Below, one piece after another: positions 8,637 to 18,600 of a DNA stretch of 64,000 bases; position 1 is the first letter of the stretch, and the number at the start of each line of letters is the position of its first letter. Both the position numbers and the translations under genes were made by a program. The stretch spans positions 62,001-126,000 of the forward strand of contig FPIT01000005.1 in NCBI GenBank assembly GCA_900119285.1, written 5' to 3'. The DNA is from Prevotellaceae bacterium HUN156. Lineage in GTDB: Bacteria > Bacteroidota > Bacteroidia > Bacteroidales > Bacteroidaceae. The notes under the pieces were generated by a model that saw only the letters and a list, made by a program, of their open reading frames with translations, had not been told where the DNA came from and made no database searches.

Positions 8637-11387
8637 ATGAAAAGATTTGCTATTCTGGGTACGTTGGTTGCGTTATTCTGCGTAACTGCTCTCGCTCAAA
8701 AGGGCATGAGATTTATTCCACAAGGAACAGTATCCACCCCACAAACCACTCTTAAATGTATCGCTCGTCAGGCACAGACGCCTAAGAAGGTGACCAGACG
8801 TGCAGAAGGTGATGTATTGGTAACACCACCAGAAAATGCCACCGTTGAGACTTGGTACACTATTGCCGGTGCACAGTATGTAAACTTCCAAGGCGGCCAA
8901 CAACAACAGTTTACCCCAAGCGTCAAGGTAGTCTTCGATGGTAGTGACATCTACATCCAGGGACTGGGCTATTGGTTCAATGAGGGATGGGTAAAGGGTA
9001 CCATCAATGGCACCACCGTAACTGTTCCCTACGGTCAGTACATTGGTGAAGACGAGTTTGGTGCAGAATACATCTGCGGTGCTCAGGACCAGTACACCAT
9101 GACCGACATCGCCTTCAACTACAATGCCGAAGAAGGCACCTTAGAATGCACCACACCTTACATCTTGGAGAACAGTTCTTCTACAGTGATTAATCCCTAT
9201 GCCTACTGGATTCTGCCTACATTCAGCAAGACTGCTCCCGAAGGTCCTAAGCCTGTCGTTGCTCCAGAGGGCCTCGTAACCAGCGAATGGGCTATCAGCG
9301 CCATGGACAACTTCGGCAACCCTGTTTCTGCCTATGTCAATATCGGCTTCGATGGCAGCGATGTATATATTCAGGGCTTTACCCACTATCTGCCTGAGGC
9401 TTGGATCAAGGGTACACTAAGCGAAGATGGCAAGACCATCACCTTTGAGGGCTATCAGTATTTTGGTCCCTACAATGCTGATGCCTACACACACTACGAG
9501 TTCTACCTGATGGAGGATGGCTTTTCGCTGAACTACGATGCCGAGGCTGGCAAGATGACTGGTACAGGCGAAATTTTCGTAAGAGAGGCGGTAAGGACTT
9601 ACAAGGGTGATGTTTACAACAACCCTGTTATCACTAAGGTAGTAGAGAAGGCTGGCACACCTGCCATACCCAACATTGCTCAGATTTATCCTGCAACCAC
9701 CGGTCCTACCGTTCAGTTCACCATCCCTACTGTAGATACCGAAGGCAATGCGATGGCATCTTCTAAGATTAGCTTCAAGTGGCTGAAGGATATAGAGCAG
9801 GAGGTTTCTACTATCTCCTTCGACCCTGCTGACTACCCTGCTCTCCAAGAGTCGATGACCGTATTCCCCTATGGATTTACCGACAATGAATACATCTTCT
9901 ATAACAACGCATACCTCCGTCAGGAAGACTATAATAATTGGAACAAGATTGGTCTTCAGGCTATCTATACCGGTGGCGGCGAAGAGCACGAGTCTGAAAT
10001 CTTCTGGTTCACCATTAAGCCCTACGCGAAGGCTATCTTCAACTTCAACGCAATGACCGACGAGCCTTGCTCTACGGATAACAGCACTGATGGTGACATT
10101 ACAGAGAATCGCACCTTGACGGCTGGTGAGGTTACACCCATCAAACTGACCATCACACCTAACACTTCTGGCACAGCCAACCGCTTCTGGGAAACCAACG
10201 ATGGTCCACAGCTGCGCGTCTATGGTGGTACGCTGATTTTCGAGGCTCCCATCGGAAAGGTGATTAACAAGATTGTCTTCAACAAAGCCAAGTGGGATGC
10301 TAACAATAGCGCTGACACAGGCAGCTTCAACGGTAGCACATGGACTGGCGAGGCAAAGAAGGTTGTTGTTACCATCGCTGGCAATTCTCGCATCAACAGC
10401 ATCGAGGTATATCCCGCCGACTATGTTCCCACAGCTGTAGTTGCTCCAGAGAATCTGGCTACCGACACCTATATCCTCACCGCTAAGTCTGTAAAGCCCT
10501 ACTACGATCCTGAAGACTTGACACTATGGGTAAAGGCTGGTTTCGACGGCAACGATGCTTACATTCAGGGCTTGGCTGCCGACTATAACTCAAGCGCCAA
10601 GAATTTGTGGGTAAAGGCTACCAAGAATGCAGAAGGGAAGTATGTGATTCCTGCCAACCAGTTCATGGGTTCTGCATCATTCGGAAGATACAGCATTAGC
10701 TGCTACTTCACCGCTATTGATGCCGACAACAATATGGTTGACGCTGTGCTCGACTTCGATGCTGAGCAGGGTACGTTCACCAGCACTCAGTCACTGGTTA
10801 TCAATAACTCTCTGACAGAGTTGAATCCCCAGCAGACCTTCACCAATGTGGTGCTCACCAAGTTCAACGAGGTAGCTGCTACACCTGCTGATCCTACACT
10901 CGACATTCTTGAGTTTCAAGAGTATTCACACTACATCAGCTGCAGCATCCCCACTGTTGATGTTAATGGAGAGACGCTGAATCCTGGCAAGCTGTTCTAC
11001 ACCGTATGGATTGAGAAAGACGGTGAGCAGACTCCTTACGTCTTCTCTGCACCCACGTACTATGGCTACGATGATCCCGTATCAGAACTGCCCTACACCA
11101 CCAACTACAGCACATGGGATGGTTCTCACACTATCTACTTCTATGAAGAGGATATCGTATATCCCACATGGAGCAAGGTGGGTATCCAGACCATCTACTA
11201 CGGTGCTGGCGAGTGCAATAAGTCGAACATCGCTTGGATTGACAATCCTCTGGCTTCAGGCATCAACAACATCCACAACGATGCCAACACCGGCAAGACC
11301 GCAATCTTCAACCTGGGTGGTCAGCGCCTCAGCGCTCCACAGAAGGGTATGAACATCATCAATGGTCGCAAGGTCGTGATTAAGTAA
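8637..11387 (+). CDS. Large secreted beta-repeat protein with C-terminal sorting-like tail
   Basis: 916 residues with a signal peptide (cut after ALAQ). A ~190-residue beta module recurs: it starts with (V/A)APEnL, contains the hallmark VxxGFDGSDxYIQG near residues 98, 235 and 635, and is followed by an FnIII-like piece (TVQFTIPTVDTEGNAM; ISCSIPTVDVNGETLNP). A different beta domain sits at ~470-595. The C-terminus (AIFNLGGQRLSAPQKGMNII then NGRKVVIK) is the sorting-like tail. I do not recognise an enzymatic domain; an adhesin or glycan-binding surface role is possible. A near-identical copy of its last 29 codons lies at 18601-18690, so a paralogue once existed nearby. Confidence 0.72.
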   Translation: MKRFAILGTLVALFCVTALAQKGMRFIPQGTVSTPQTTLKCIARQAQTPKKVTRRAEGDVLVTPPENATVETWYTIAGAQYVNFQGGQQQQFTPSVKVVFDGSDIYIQGLGYWFNEGWVKGTINGTTVTVPYGQYIGEDEFGAEYICGAQDQYTMTDIAFNYNAEEGTLECTTPYILENSSSTVINPYAYWILPTFSKTAPEGPKPVVAPEGLVTSEWAISAMDNFGNPVSAYVNIGFDGSDVYIQGFTHYLPEAWIKGTLSEDGKTITFEGYQYFGPYNADAYTHYEFYLMEDGFSLNYDAEAGKMTGTGEIFVREAVRTYKGDVYNNPVITKVVEKAGTPAIPNIAQIYPATTGPTVQFTIPTVDTEGNAMASSKISFKWLKDIEQEVSTISFDPADYPALQESMTVFPYGFTDNEYIFYNNAYLRQEDYNNWNKIGLQAIYTGGGEEHESEIFWFTIKPYAKAIFNFNAMTDEPCSTDNSTDGDITENRTLTAGEVTPIKLTITPNTSGTANRFWETNDGPQLRVYGGTLIFEAPIGKVINKIVFNKAKWDANNSADTGSFNGSTWTGEAKKVVVTIAGNSRINSIEVYPADYVPTAVVAPENLATDTYILTAKSVKPYYDPEDLTLWVKAGFDGNDAYIQGLAADYNSSAKNLWVKATKNAEGKYVIPANQFMGSASFGRYSISCYFTAIDADNNMVDAVLDFDAEQGTFTSTQSLVINNSLTELNPQQTFTNVVLTKFNEVAATPADPTLDILEFQEYSHYISCSIPTVDVNGETLNPGKLFYTVWIEKDGEQTPYVFSAPTYYGYDDPVSELPYTTNYSTWDGSHTIYFYEEDIVYPTWSKVGIQTIYYGAGECNKSNIAWIDNPLASGINNIHNDANTGKTAIFNLGGQRLSAPQKGMNIINGRKVVIK

Positions 11388-11411
11388 GAGAAGAAACTTA
11401 CTATAAACTCA

Positions 11412-11441
11412 TTGCTATGTCGCAGATATTTCGTATATTTG
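11412..11441 (+). promoter_or_regulatory. Promoter nested in a terminator hairpin
   Basis: TTG at 11412-11414, 19-base gap, TATATTTG at 11434-11441. The -7 box lies in the loop and first stem base of the terminator at 11415-11457. Start codon at 11487. Confidence 0.6.
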
Positions 11442-11457
11442 CGACATAGTTTTTTTT
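11415..11457 (+). terminator. Rho-independent terminator
   Basis: Perfect stem CTATGTCGCA (11415-11424) and TGCGACATAG (11440-11449), then eight T. It closes the upstream secreted-protein gene. Confidence 0.8.
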
Positions 11458-11486
11458 ACCGTGAATTTCAACATTTAGAAGGGGAA

Positions 11487-13001
11487 ATGAACACATTGAT
11501 ATTTCTAGGCTTCGGCCTTGATGCATGGATTACAATTATTACGGTGCTAGGGATGTTCAGCATCCTGCTATTCACCAAGTTACGTTCCGATTTAGTATTC
11601 CTTGGAGCCATCGGCATCCTGTTTGTTACGGGAGTACTCGATGCCAAAGAAGCCTTCTCCGGATTCAGTTCTGGGTCGGTGGTCGTTATCGGTGTATTGT
11701 TTGTGGTGGTTGCCGGATTGACGCACACCGGTGTATTGCAGTGGATAGTCAAAAATCTGCTCGGTCAACCTAACAGCTATTCCAAAGCCGTAACGCGCCT
11801 CATGCTACCCGTGGCACTGCTCAGCTCCTTTCTAAGCAATACCACCGTAGTAGCCCTCTTTGTGAATATCGTAAAGATATGGTCGAAAAAGCTGGGCATA
11901 TCGCCCTCCAAGCTACTCATTCCCCTAAGCTATGCGTCGGGCATGGGTGGTGTATGCACCCTTATCGGTACGCCGCCCAACCTGATTATCAGCGGACTCT
12001 ACGAAGAGAAGACGGGCATAGCCATGAACGTGCTAATCACTGCCATCCCCGGTCTTTTCTGCCTCGCCATTGGTATCCTTTCTGTTATTGCCATGCGCAA
12101 GTTGCTGCCCGAGCGTCAAACCAAAGAAGATTCCTGTGAGGCTACGGTTGATTATACCGTAGAACTGCTGGTGCCCTCCAACTTCAAAGACATCGGCGAG
12201 ACCATCGATTGCGCAGGTTTGTATAATATCAAAGAAGGCCGACTGGTTAAGTGGCACCATTTCGATGGCGTTTCTGTACCACTCAACGAGAACGAATTTC
12301 TGATGGGTGGCGACCACTTGGTCTATGCCGGACAGATAAAAGGCATTAAAGAACTGGCTAAAGACCACGGACTGAAGATGGGCGAAGAGGTAGTCAACAT
12401 AGGACGCGACACCCTCATCTCCTCCATTATCATGATAACCATGATAGTGACCTCTGCCCTTGGCGTCATGTCGCTTTTGCAGTGCGCCTTCCTCGCTGCC
12501 GCTGCCATGCTGCTATTCCGATGCTGCACACCCAACCAAGCCATGAAGGCTATCAACTGGGATATTCTGATGGTGTTTGCCGGTAGCGTAGTGTTAGGTT
12601 TAGCAATCCAGAAGACGGGCATTGCTCAACAACTCGCCCACGGCATCCTTGATGTGTGTGGCACCAACCCCATAGTGGTTATGACAGCCATCTGCTTTGT
12701 CGGCACCTTCATCACCGAGTTTATCTCGAACACGGCAGCAGGCGCCATATTCTTTCCCATCATGTACGAAGCTGCCGAGAAGTTGGGCTACGAACCCTTC
12801 CCCTTCCTTGTGGCTCTGATGATAAGCGTTAGCAGTAGCTTTGCCACCCCTATCGGTTCCCCCACCCACATGCTGGTGTATGGTCCTGGTGGTTATCGTT
12901 TCAGCGACTTTATGCGCATCGGCTTACTGATGAATCTCATCATCCTTGCTGCCAACATCTTCATTGTCAACATCATATATCCACTTACACCGCTACACTA
13001 A
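11487..13001 (+). CDS. SLC13/DASS-type anion:sodium symporter with one RCK_C (TrkA-C) domain
   Basis: 504 residues from the ATG at 11487, chosen because AGAAGGGG precedes it and the in-frame ATG at 11412 overlaps the promoter and terminator. About 11-12 membrane segments in two halves. The first half has SYASGMGGVCTLIGTPPNLI (~150-170), the second ISVSSSFATPIGSPTHMLV (~455-475): the paired SNT/TPPN- and ATPIGSPT-type motifs of divalent anion/Na+ symporters. A soluble TrkA-C-like domain lies at ~215-300 (VPSNFKDIGETI and FLMGGDHLVYAG). Relatives often carry two such domains and are longer. Substrate (sulfate, phosphate or dicarboxylate) cannot be read from the sequence. Confidence 0.82.
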   Translation: MNTLIFLGFGLDAWITIITVLGMFSILLFTKLRSDLVFLGAIGILFVTGVLDAKEAFSGFSSGSVVVIGVLFVVVAGLTHTGVLQWIVKNLLGQPNSYSKAVTRLMLPVALLSSFLSNTTVVALFVNIVKIWSKKLGISPSKLLIPLSYASGMGGVCTLIGTPPNLIISGLYEEKTGIAMNVLITAIPGLFCLAIGILSVIAMRKLLPERQTKEDSCEATVDYTVELLVPSNFKDIGETIDCAGLYNIKEGRLVKWHHFDGVSVPLNENEFLMGGDHLVYAGQIKGIKELAKDHGLKMGEEVVNIGRDTLISSIIMITMIVTSALGVMSLLQCAFLAAAAMLLFRCCTPNQAMKAINWDILMVFAGSVVLGLAIQKTGIAQQLAHGILDVCGTNPIVVMTAICFVGTFITEFISNTAAGAIFFPIMYEAAEKLGYEPFPFLVALMISVSSSFATPIGSPTHMLVYGPGGYRFSDFMRIGLLMNLIILAANIFIVNIIYPLTPLH

Positions 13002-13027
13002 ATTATTCTAGTTTTTGCATGTTAAGT

Positions 13028-13162
13028 AGATATAAGAAGATAGAGGACGCTACTCTGTCTGCGATTATTATGCAGCAAGGGCTTTCGTCCTCTATCTTCT
13101 TTTAACTTTCTCTATCTCCTTCTATCTTCCTCTATCTACAGAGCAAGCGGAGCTTGCGAAAG
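13028..13162. repeat. 10-base periodic word array with inverted copy
   Basis: Left part: AGATATAAGA and AGATAGAGGA (13028-13047). Right part: five 10-base units at 13091-13140, four of them starting TCTATCT. A perfect 16-bp inverted repeat (13034-13049 with 13086-13101) joins the two parts. A small GC palindrome (GCAAGC...GCTTGC) follows at ~13144-13157. It lies between converging genes and could act as a terminator in both directions, but the strict period is not needed for that. Confidence 0.7.
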
Positions 13163-13167
13163 TTGAG

Positions 13168-13338
13168 TTAGATTATATCATCGATATCATCATCACCGAT
13201 GAGGTCGTCAACATCAGACGTTCCATCGAATGCATCGATATTCGTATTGTCCAGACCTGTCACGCTACCAGTGAGTAGTTGCTGGCAAGCCTTTACCTCT
13301 ATCGCCTCGATATGAGGCTTCATATATTCTTTCTTCAT
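13168..13338 (-). CDS. Small acidic peptide (56 residues), coupled to the upstream giant secreted protein
   Basis: Reads MKKEYMKPHIEAIEVKACQQ at the start, then LLTGSVTGLD and an Asp-rich end (DVDDLIGDDDIDDII). The ATG lies one base after the TAA of the 1628-residue gene, so translation is probably coupled. Short proteins beginning MKK-Y-KP-x-(I/L/M)-E and carrying a LL-(A/T)-G-S motif are, from memory, common in Prevotella; I know of no function. The layout (charged N-terminal part, LLTGS, then a short acidic tail) resembles a leader plus core peptide, but no processing or export genes lie next to it. No signal peptide or membrane segment. Confidence 0.65.
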   Translation of the reverse strand: MKKEYMKPHIEAIEVKACQQLLTGSVTGLDNTNIDAFDGTSDVDDLIGDDDIDDII

Positions 13339-13339
13339 A

Positions 13340-16300
13340 TTACTTAATCACTACCTTTTTACCATTTACAATATATAGTCCCTTAACAGGAGCGTTTACC
13401 TTACGTCCCTGCAAGTCGTAATAACTATGAGTTATAGACTCTGAGCTATGAACTTGCTCCAGTGCTGTTGTTTCCCCATCGAATACGATATTCAGTTCGC
13501 GTGCACCATTTGTCTTATCCAACAACAGGTAGGCTTTGCGACCTGGGACATTAGTTCCGTTGAACTTATGGAAGCCGAAGTGATTATTCTTCTTACTCAG
13601 CATATAGAGGTCGTAAGAGCCGTCTGCCAATGAAGATAGTGCAGTCTTCGTCTGAACACCCTTCAGGTCGTTGCTGACGATATTTTCTGCCTCCTTGTCG
13701 CTAATCTTCAGATCGATGTTGTCGTCTTCGCCAACGATAATAACAGCCGTATTAGCAGGTATCACCTTACCCAACTTGTGCAGCGTCAGTGTAGAGTTTT
13801 CTACAGTGGCAGTATATGCGCAAGCATGCTCGTCGTCGGCAATCTTATAGCCCAGAACGCCGCAGTAGTATGTCGTCCAATACTTATCCTCTATCAGCTT
13901 GCCGCTCAGCGTAACATCTGCCAGTTTGCACTTCACATTATCTTCAACATAGTATGGATTTACAGTGAACTTAACTTGGCTATTTATCGATAAGACGCCC
14001 TCTTCGTCACGCTCTGTTGAGATTTCCTTATCGTCCGCACCAAACAGAGCTACGTCGGGCAGATTCAAAGTTGTATTCATACCAATATATATACCGTTAT
14101 TATAGGCACCACCCTTCAGTGTGATTTCCTGATTGATTGCATTAATTGAATAACCACCAGAAACAAAGTTACCATCACAAACAGTCAATGAGCCAGAATA
14201 AACAAACAGGGCATTTGAACCATTATTGATGATGGAACCATTCTTCTCCTCACTACTGTCGGTAATGGTCAGGTTAGCACCATTGACAGAAAGGCCATAA
14301 GCGTTGTAGTTTTGCAGCGTCTCGCCATTGAGGTCGAGCGTAAAGGTACCTTTCGACAATGAGATACCTGGCATAGAACTATCATTGCCCATGAAGCGGC
14401 TCTTCATCAACTTCAGTGTTGCATTGTCGGTAGCATCACACTCTTGTGCTGCAACGAAGGCACTTTCATAGCCGTAGTAGTTTATCTCCTCATCATTCTT
14501 GGTCAGCACAGCCTTGAGTGATGCTGGTTTTACTACGATAGAGTCAATACGAGTGGTCATGTAAATACCCTTGACCGTATTGTCAATCAATTCCTCATTA
14601 GTGTAAGCATCAAAGTAACCATAGCCAGGAGCCAATGCCGACTTGCCTGGAGTATAAATAGGAGTGTTTGTGATGCTGTTTGTGGTTTTATATGTACCAC
14701 CGCTTACAGCGAGTAGAGAACTGTTGTTTGTTGTATAGAGCGCATAAGATTGGTCTGATTTAAAGTTACCACCGGTAATGGTCAGTGAACCAGAAGCGGC
14801 ATATACAGCATCAGCTCCCTTGTTGTAGATAAGGCCCTTCTTATCTGCGCTACTGTCAGTAATAGTCAGGTTGGCACCATTGACATAAATACTATGAGCA
14901 TTGAAGTTTATCAAGTACTGACCGTTGAGGTCGAGCGTAAACGTACCTGAATTCAGCGTGGTATAGCCATGGCTACCATCTACCTCGCGGCTCTTCATCA
15001 ACTTCAGGGTAGCCTGGTCATCAGCTGAGCATTCCTGAGCTGCAGCAAAGGCATCTTCGAAGGAAATGTAGTTGGTATCCACGCCATTCTTTGTCAGCAC
15101 AGCCTTGACAATTGCTGGCTTTACCACGATAGAGTCGATGGGTGAATTTTCATAGATTGGCTTGTTAGTATAATCGAGCAGTTCTTCACCTGTGTTACCA
15201 TTATAGTAAGCATAACCCGGTGCCAATGCTGATTTGCCAGGAGTATAGATGGGGCTGTAAGAATAAGAAGTGTTTTCAATCTTATATGTACCACCACTTA
15301 CGGAGAGCGCTGAACAACCACTTGTTGTATAGAGCGTATAAGCTGATGCTGACCTGAAATTACCACCCGTAATGGTCAGTGAACCAGCATTGGCATATAC
15401 AGCATTTGCTCCCTTATTGTAGATAAGGCCCTTCTTATCTGCGCTACTGTCAGTAATGGTCAGGTTTGCACCATCGACATAAAGGCCATATTGATGATAG
15501 TTTATCAGAGATTGGCTGTTGAGGTCGAGCGTAAACGTTCCTGAAGACAGCGTGGTATAGCCCTGGCTACTATCTACTTCGTGACTCTTCATCAACTTCA
15601 GGATAGCATGGTCATCAGCTGAGCACTCTTGTGCTGCAGCAATGGCCTCTTCGAAGCTATAGCAGTTAGTATCCACGCCATTCTTTGTCAGCACAGCCTT
15701 GACAGATGCTGGCTTTACCACGATAGAGTCGATGAGCGAAGTCTCAAAGATTGGCTGGTTAGTATGGTCGTTCAGTTCTTCTCCAGTGTTACCATTATAG
15801 TAAGCATAACCCGGTGCCAATGCTGATTTGCCAGGAGTATAGATGGGGCTAGGGTTGCCTAAAGAAGGATTGACAATTGTGTATGTGCCACCACTTATAG
15901 CAAGCAGAGAACAATTTTGATTGGTGATAAGCGCATAGCCATAGCTACTGCCTAAACTCTTGTAATTACCATCGGTAATGGTCAGTGAACCAGAAGCGGC
16001 ATATACAGCATTTGCTGCGTTATTGATAACGCTGCCCTTCTTCTCAACACTGCTATCGGTTATGGTCAAGTCACAACCATCCACCTTGATTACCTCGCTA
16101 TAAGAAGCAACCATCTTATAACCGTTGAGGTCTAAGTTCAGCTTACCTGCGGTCAATTTCATATTGTTAGCTTTGGTATACGCTATGTCGGCAACCAGAC
16201 GAGCAGCACAGGTATTGTCCTCATTCACATATTTAGACAGATAAAGTGCATTACCCTCATTGGCAATATCGAAAGTCAGTACACCATCAATAGTCTGACT

Positions 16301-18226
16301 GTTTGGTGTCTGATAGCCTTCACATATCGCGCAGATACCCGCTTCATAAATGTGGTTGCTGTTGGGGGTTGCGTGCAGTTTGTGATTAGCAAAAATCACT
16401 TCATCAGAGTTGCACATGTAACCCTTCCATACCAAGGGTGACATCAGAGAGGGGTAGCCATCATAACCGATATACAATCCCCATACAGACGTGTCGTCAG
16501 CCTTACTACCATTGAGCAGCCAGGCAATCTCACCAGAGTCTATCTTGTCACTCTCGATTCGTGTTACTCCATCATGAGCTTCTGCATCATCGGTATTAGC
16601 ATGATAATAACTGTTTTCTGCTGAGCCATCACCAACGATGCTACCAACATGTTCATGGGTATAGTTAATGACTCCGTCAGAATAGCAGTTCTTGATGCTG
16701 CCGGTGCTACTACCGGCAATACCGCCAACATAACTTTGTCCATTAAGTGTATTGAGGCTGTAGCAGTTTTCTATCGTACCAGTATTAGTACCCGCAATAG
16801 AGCCTACATACGATGTTCCGGAAATATAGGACCCTTTCACGCCCAAGTTTATTACCTTTCCACTAAGGTTGCTAAATAGTCCTACCTTCGCATCATCCGT
16901 TACACAATAAATACCACTGATAAAACAGCCATTACCATCGAAGGTACCAGGATAATCAAATGGTGTCCAACTTTGTGGGTTGTCATCAGGTCCTATCTGT
17001 AATACACCATTATTATCTATCAAACTGTAGTTGATAACAATATTACCACGTAGTTTTGCATCATAAGGATAATACTGCTGCTTGAACTCATCGGTAGCAT
17101 TGCTTACGTTATGTGCAAGCCAGTAGAGGTTACCAACATTGTAAATCAAGAAACACTGGTTCTCGGTATCGTATTCAGCAGGCTGATACACATCAGACGA
17201 TAGATAGCTGCAGACAGAGCAGACTCCATAACCATCTGGATTGTATTCAGTGAATTGATGAAGAGCGGGGTCTGAGGGGATAACCCAACTACCCTCTACT
17301 ATCTCGTTAGCTGCCTGGTCATCGCTGAAGTATTTACCACAAACACTGCAATGATAATACTTCTGGTTACCATCGTTTTGGCAGGTCGCCACTACGGCAG
17401 CATGCTCAATTAGCAGATGAGGGCAGTCGCCTGCGGGAATTATCCATTCGTTCTCACCATATTCCTCATCACCATACTTATCCTTGAAATATTTCTGGCA
17501 GTGTGTGGCGCAGTACCAGTACTCATAGTTACCAGTAGTAGTCGCCGTAGGTGCTACTGCAGGATGATATTCCATGTCGTGGTCACTGGTCTTTATCGCA
17601 AACTGGACGTTGGGATAGCCATGATATGTTTCATATTCATAAGCTGTATTATCAATATCAGCATAAGCTGGTGTACCATCACTCCATCTGAAAATAGCAC
17701 GAGCGGCAGCTTCCGTGTATTGGTATTTTAAACTTCCATTATAGTCTTGGGATTTACGGCATACTGCCACCACCAGATTTTTGGTTCCGCTGTACTGGAA
17801 TGGTGTAGTGAGCGTATAGGTATCCCATCCTGTGTTCTCACCGATGGTTTCGTCCACACTTGAATACACCAGTGTCAGATTACTACTTGTGAATGGCGAG
17901 CTTGCAGAGAGAGCTGTTGCATCCGTTTCGCCCATGTAGATTCTAATCTCCGTTGTCGCAAACGCGGTTTTTTCGCTCACATTGAATGCAATGCTCTGGA
18001 TAGAGCCCTTCTCGCCTATTTCTTCGGCAGTGTAGAGCATCTGTGTAGTACCATTGCAATACTCATTCGTGAAAGGAACGCAATAACTCATTTCCGTTCC
18101 TTCACCAATCGTTACCGTCTCAACTGTGGCACTCACCCTCAGAGCACCAAATAGCATCATGACTATCATCATGACACGCCAACCAAGACGGAATCTGGTT
18201 GTTTGAAATAGATGTGCTTTTGTCAT
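13340..18226 (-). CDS. Giant secreted repeat protein (beta-helix/GLUG-like) with C-terminal sorting-like tail
   Basis: 1628 residues. The N-terminus has a hydrophobic signal segment (~18-33, MMIVMMLFGALRVSA). A jelly-roll-like domain (~40-215) is followed by Cys-containing modules (YWYCATHCQKYF, YYHCSVCGKYFSD), then GLUG-like repeats (~465-550, SYVGGIAGSSTGSIKNCYS). The C-terminal half has about four tandem units of ~195 residues with VKAVLTKNGVDTN, FTLDLNGQ and ANLTITDSSADKKGLIYN; at the DNA level they recur every ~585 bases (for example 15088 and 15676) and are close to identical. It ends in YDLQGRKVNAPVKGLYIVNG plus KKVVIK. Probably a surface adhesin or matrix protein; no enzyme signature is seen. 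Promoter at 18356-18386. Confidence 0.75.
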   Translation of the reverse strand: MTKAHLFQTTRFRLGWRVMMIVMMLFGALRVSATVETVTIGEGTEMSYCVPFTNEYCNGTTQMLYTAEEIGEKGSIQSIAFNVSEKTAFATTEIRIYMGETDATALSASSPFTSSNLTLVYSSVDETIGENTGWDTYTLTTPFQYSGTKNLVVAVCRKSQDYNGSLKYQYTEAAARAIFRWSDGTPAYADIDNTAYEYETYHGYPNVQFAIKTSDHDMEYHPAVAPTATTTGNYEYWYCATHCQKYFKDKYGDEEYGENEWIIPAGDCPHLLIEHAAVVATCQNDGNQKYYHCSVCGKYFSDDQAANEIVEGSWVIPSDPALHQFTEYNPDGYGVCSVCSYLSSDVYQPAEYDTENQCFLIYNVGNLYWLAHNVSNATDEFKQQYYPYDAKLRGNIVINYSLIDNNGVLQIGPDDNPQSWTPFDYPGTFDGNGCFISGIYCVTDDAKVGLFSNLSGKVINLGVKGSYISGTSYVGSIAGTNTGTIENCYSLNTLNGQSYVGGIAGSSTGSIKNCYSDGVINYTHEHVGSIVGDGSAENSYYHANTDDAEAHDGVTRIESDKIDSGEIAWLLNGSKADDTSVWGLYIGYDGYPSLMSPLVWKGYMCNSDEVIFANHKLHATPNSNHIYEAGICAICEGYQTPNSQTIDGVLTFDIANEGNALYLSKYVNEDNTCAARLVADIAYTKANNMKLTAGKLNLDLNGYKMVASYSEVIKVDGCDLTITDSSVEKKGSVINNAANAVYAASGSLTITDGNYKSLGSSYGYALITNQNCSLLAISGGTYTIVNPSLGNPSPIYTPGKSALAPGYAYYNGNTGEELNDHTNQPIFETSLIDSIVVKPASVKAVLTKNGVDTNCYSFEEAIAAAQECSADDHAILKLMKSHEVDSSQGYTTLSSGTFTLDLNSQSLINYHQYGLYVDGANLTITDSSADKKGLIYNKGANAVYANAGSLTITGGNFRSASAYTLYTTSGCSALSVSGGTYKIENTSYSYSPIYTPGKSALAPGYAYYNGNTGEELLDYTNKPIYENSPIDSIVVKPAIVKAVLTKNGVDTNYISFEDAFAAAQECSADDQATLKLMKSREVDGSHGYTTLNSGTFTLDLNGQYLINFNAHSIYVNGANLTITDSSADKKGLIYNKGADAVYAASGSLTITGGNFKSDQSYALYTTNNSSLLAVSGGTYKTTNSITNTPIYTPGKSALAPGYGYFDAYTNEELIDNTVKGIYMTTRIDSIVVKPASLKAVLTKNDEEINYYGYESAFVAAQECDATDNATLKLMKSRFMGNDSSMPGISLSKGTFTLDLNGETLQNYNAYGLSVNGANLTITDSSEEKNGSIINNGSNALFVYSGSLTVCDGNFVSGGYSINAINQEITLKGGAYNNGIYIGMNTTLNLPDVALFGADDKEISTERDEEGVLSINSQVKFTVNPYYVEDNVKCKLADVTLSGKLIEDKYWTTYYCGVLGYKIADDEHACAYTATVENSTLTLHKLGKVIPANTAVIIVGEDDNIDLKISDKEAENIVSNDLKGVQTKTALSSLADGSYDLYMLSKKNNHFGFHKFNGTNVPGRKAYLLLDKTNGARELNIVFDGETTALEQVHSSESITHSYYDLQGRKVNAPVKGLYIVNGKKVVIK

Positions 18227-18355
18227 TTTTTGATTAATTTATATTGTGATTATTACCTAAAATATCACATCGTCATCTGACCTATGGTTGAAGATTATGG
18301 AGGTAGTCTTATGGCCTCACTTAATCACATTGGTCGCGGTTTATTTTTTCGAGTG

Positions 18356-18386
18356 CAAAATTAATAAAATATCACGTAAACTCCAA
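18356..18386 (-). promoter_or_regulatory. Bacteroidetes-type promoter of the giant secreted protein gene
   Basis: On the minus strand TTGG (18386-18383), 19 bases, TAATTTTG (18363-18356). It leaves a leader of about 120 bases before the start at 18226. Confidence 0.65.
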
Positions 18387-18600
18387 GCATTCAAGAAGTT
18401 TTTTTGCAAAAGTTTCCACTTTTTTGTTCGTTAAGGAGGGAAATAGTATCTCACCTTGTTCATTTGCATTTTGCATTTTTGATTAAACCATTTTTATTTT
18501 GTATCCCTAAAATATATCTTTTTGTATTCCGAAAATATTCGAAAACAACTAAATTTACGAAAAACATAATTATATAACTGAAGTTTCGCATATTAAGCAG

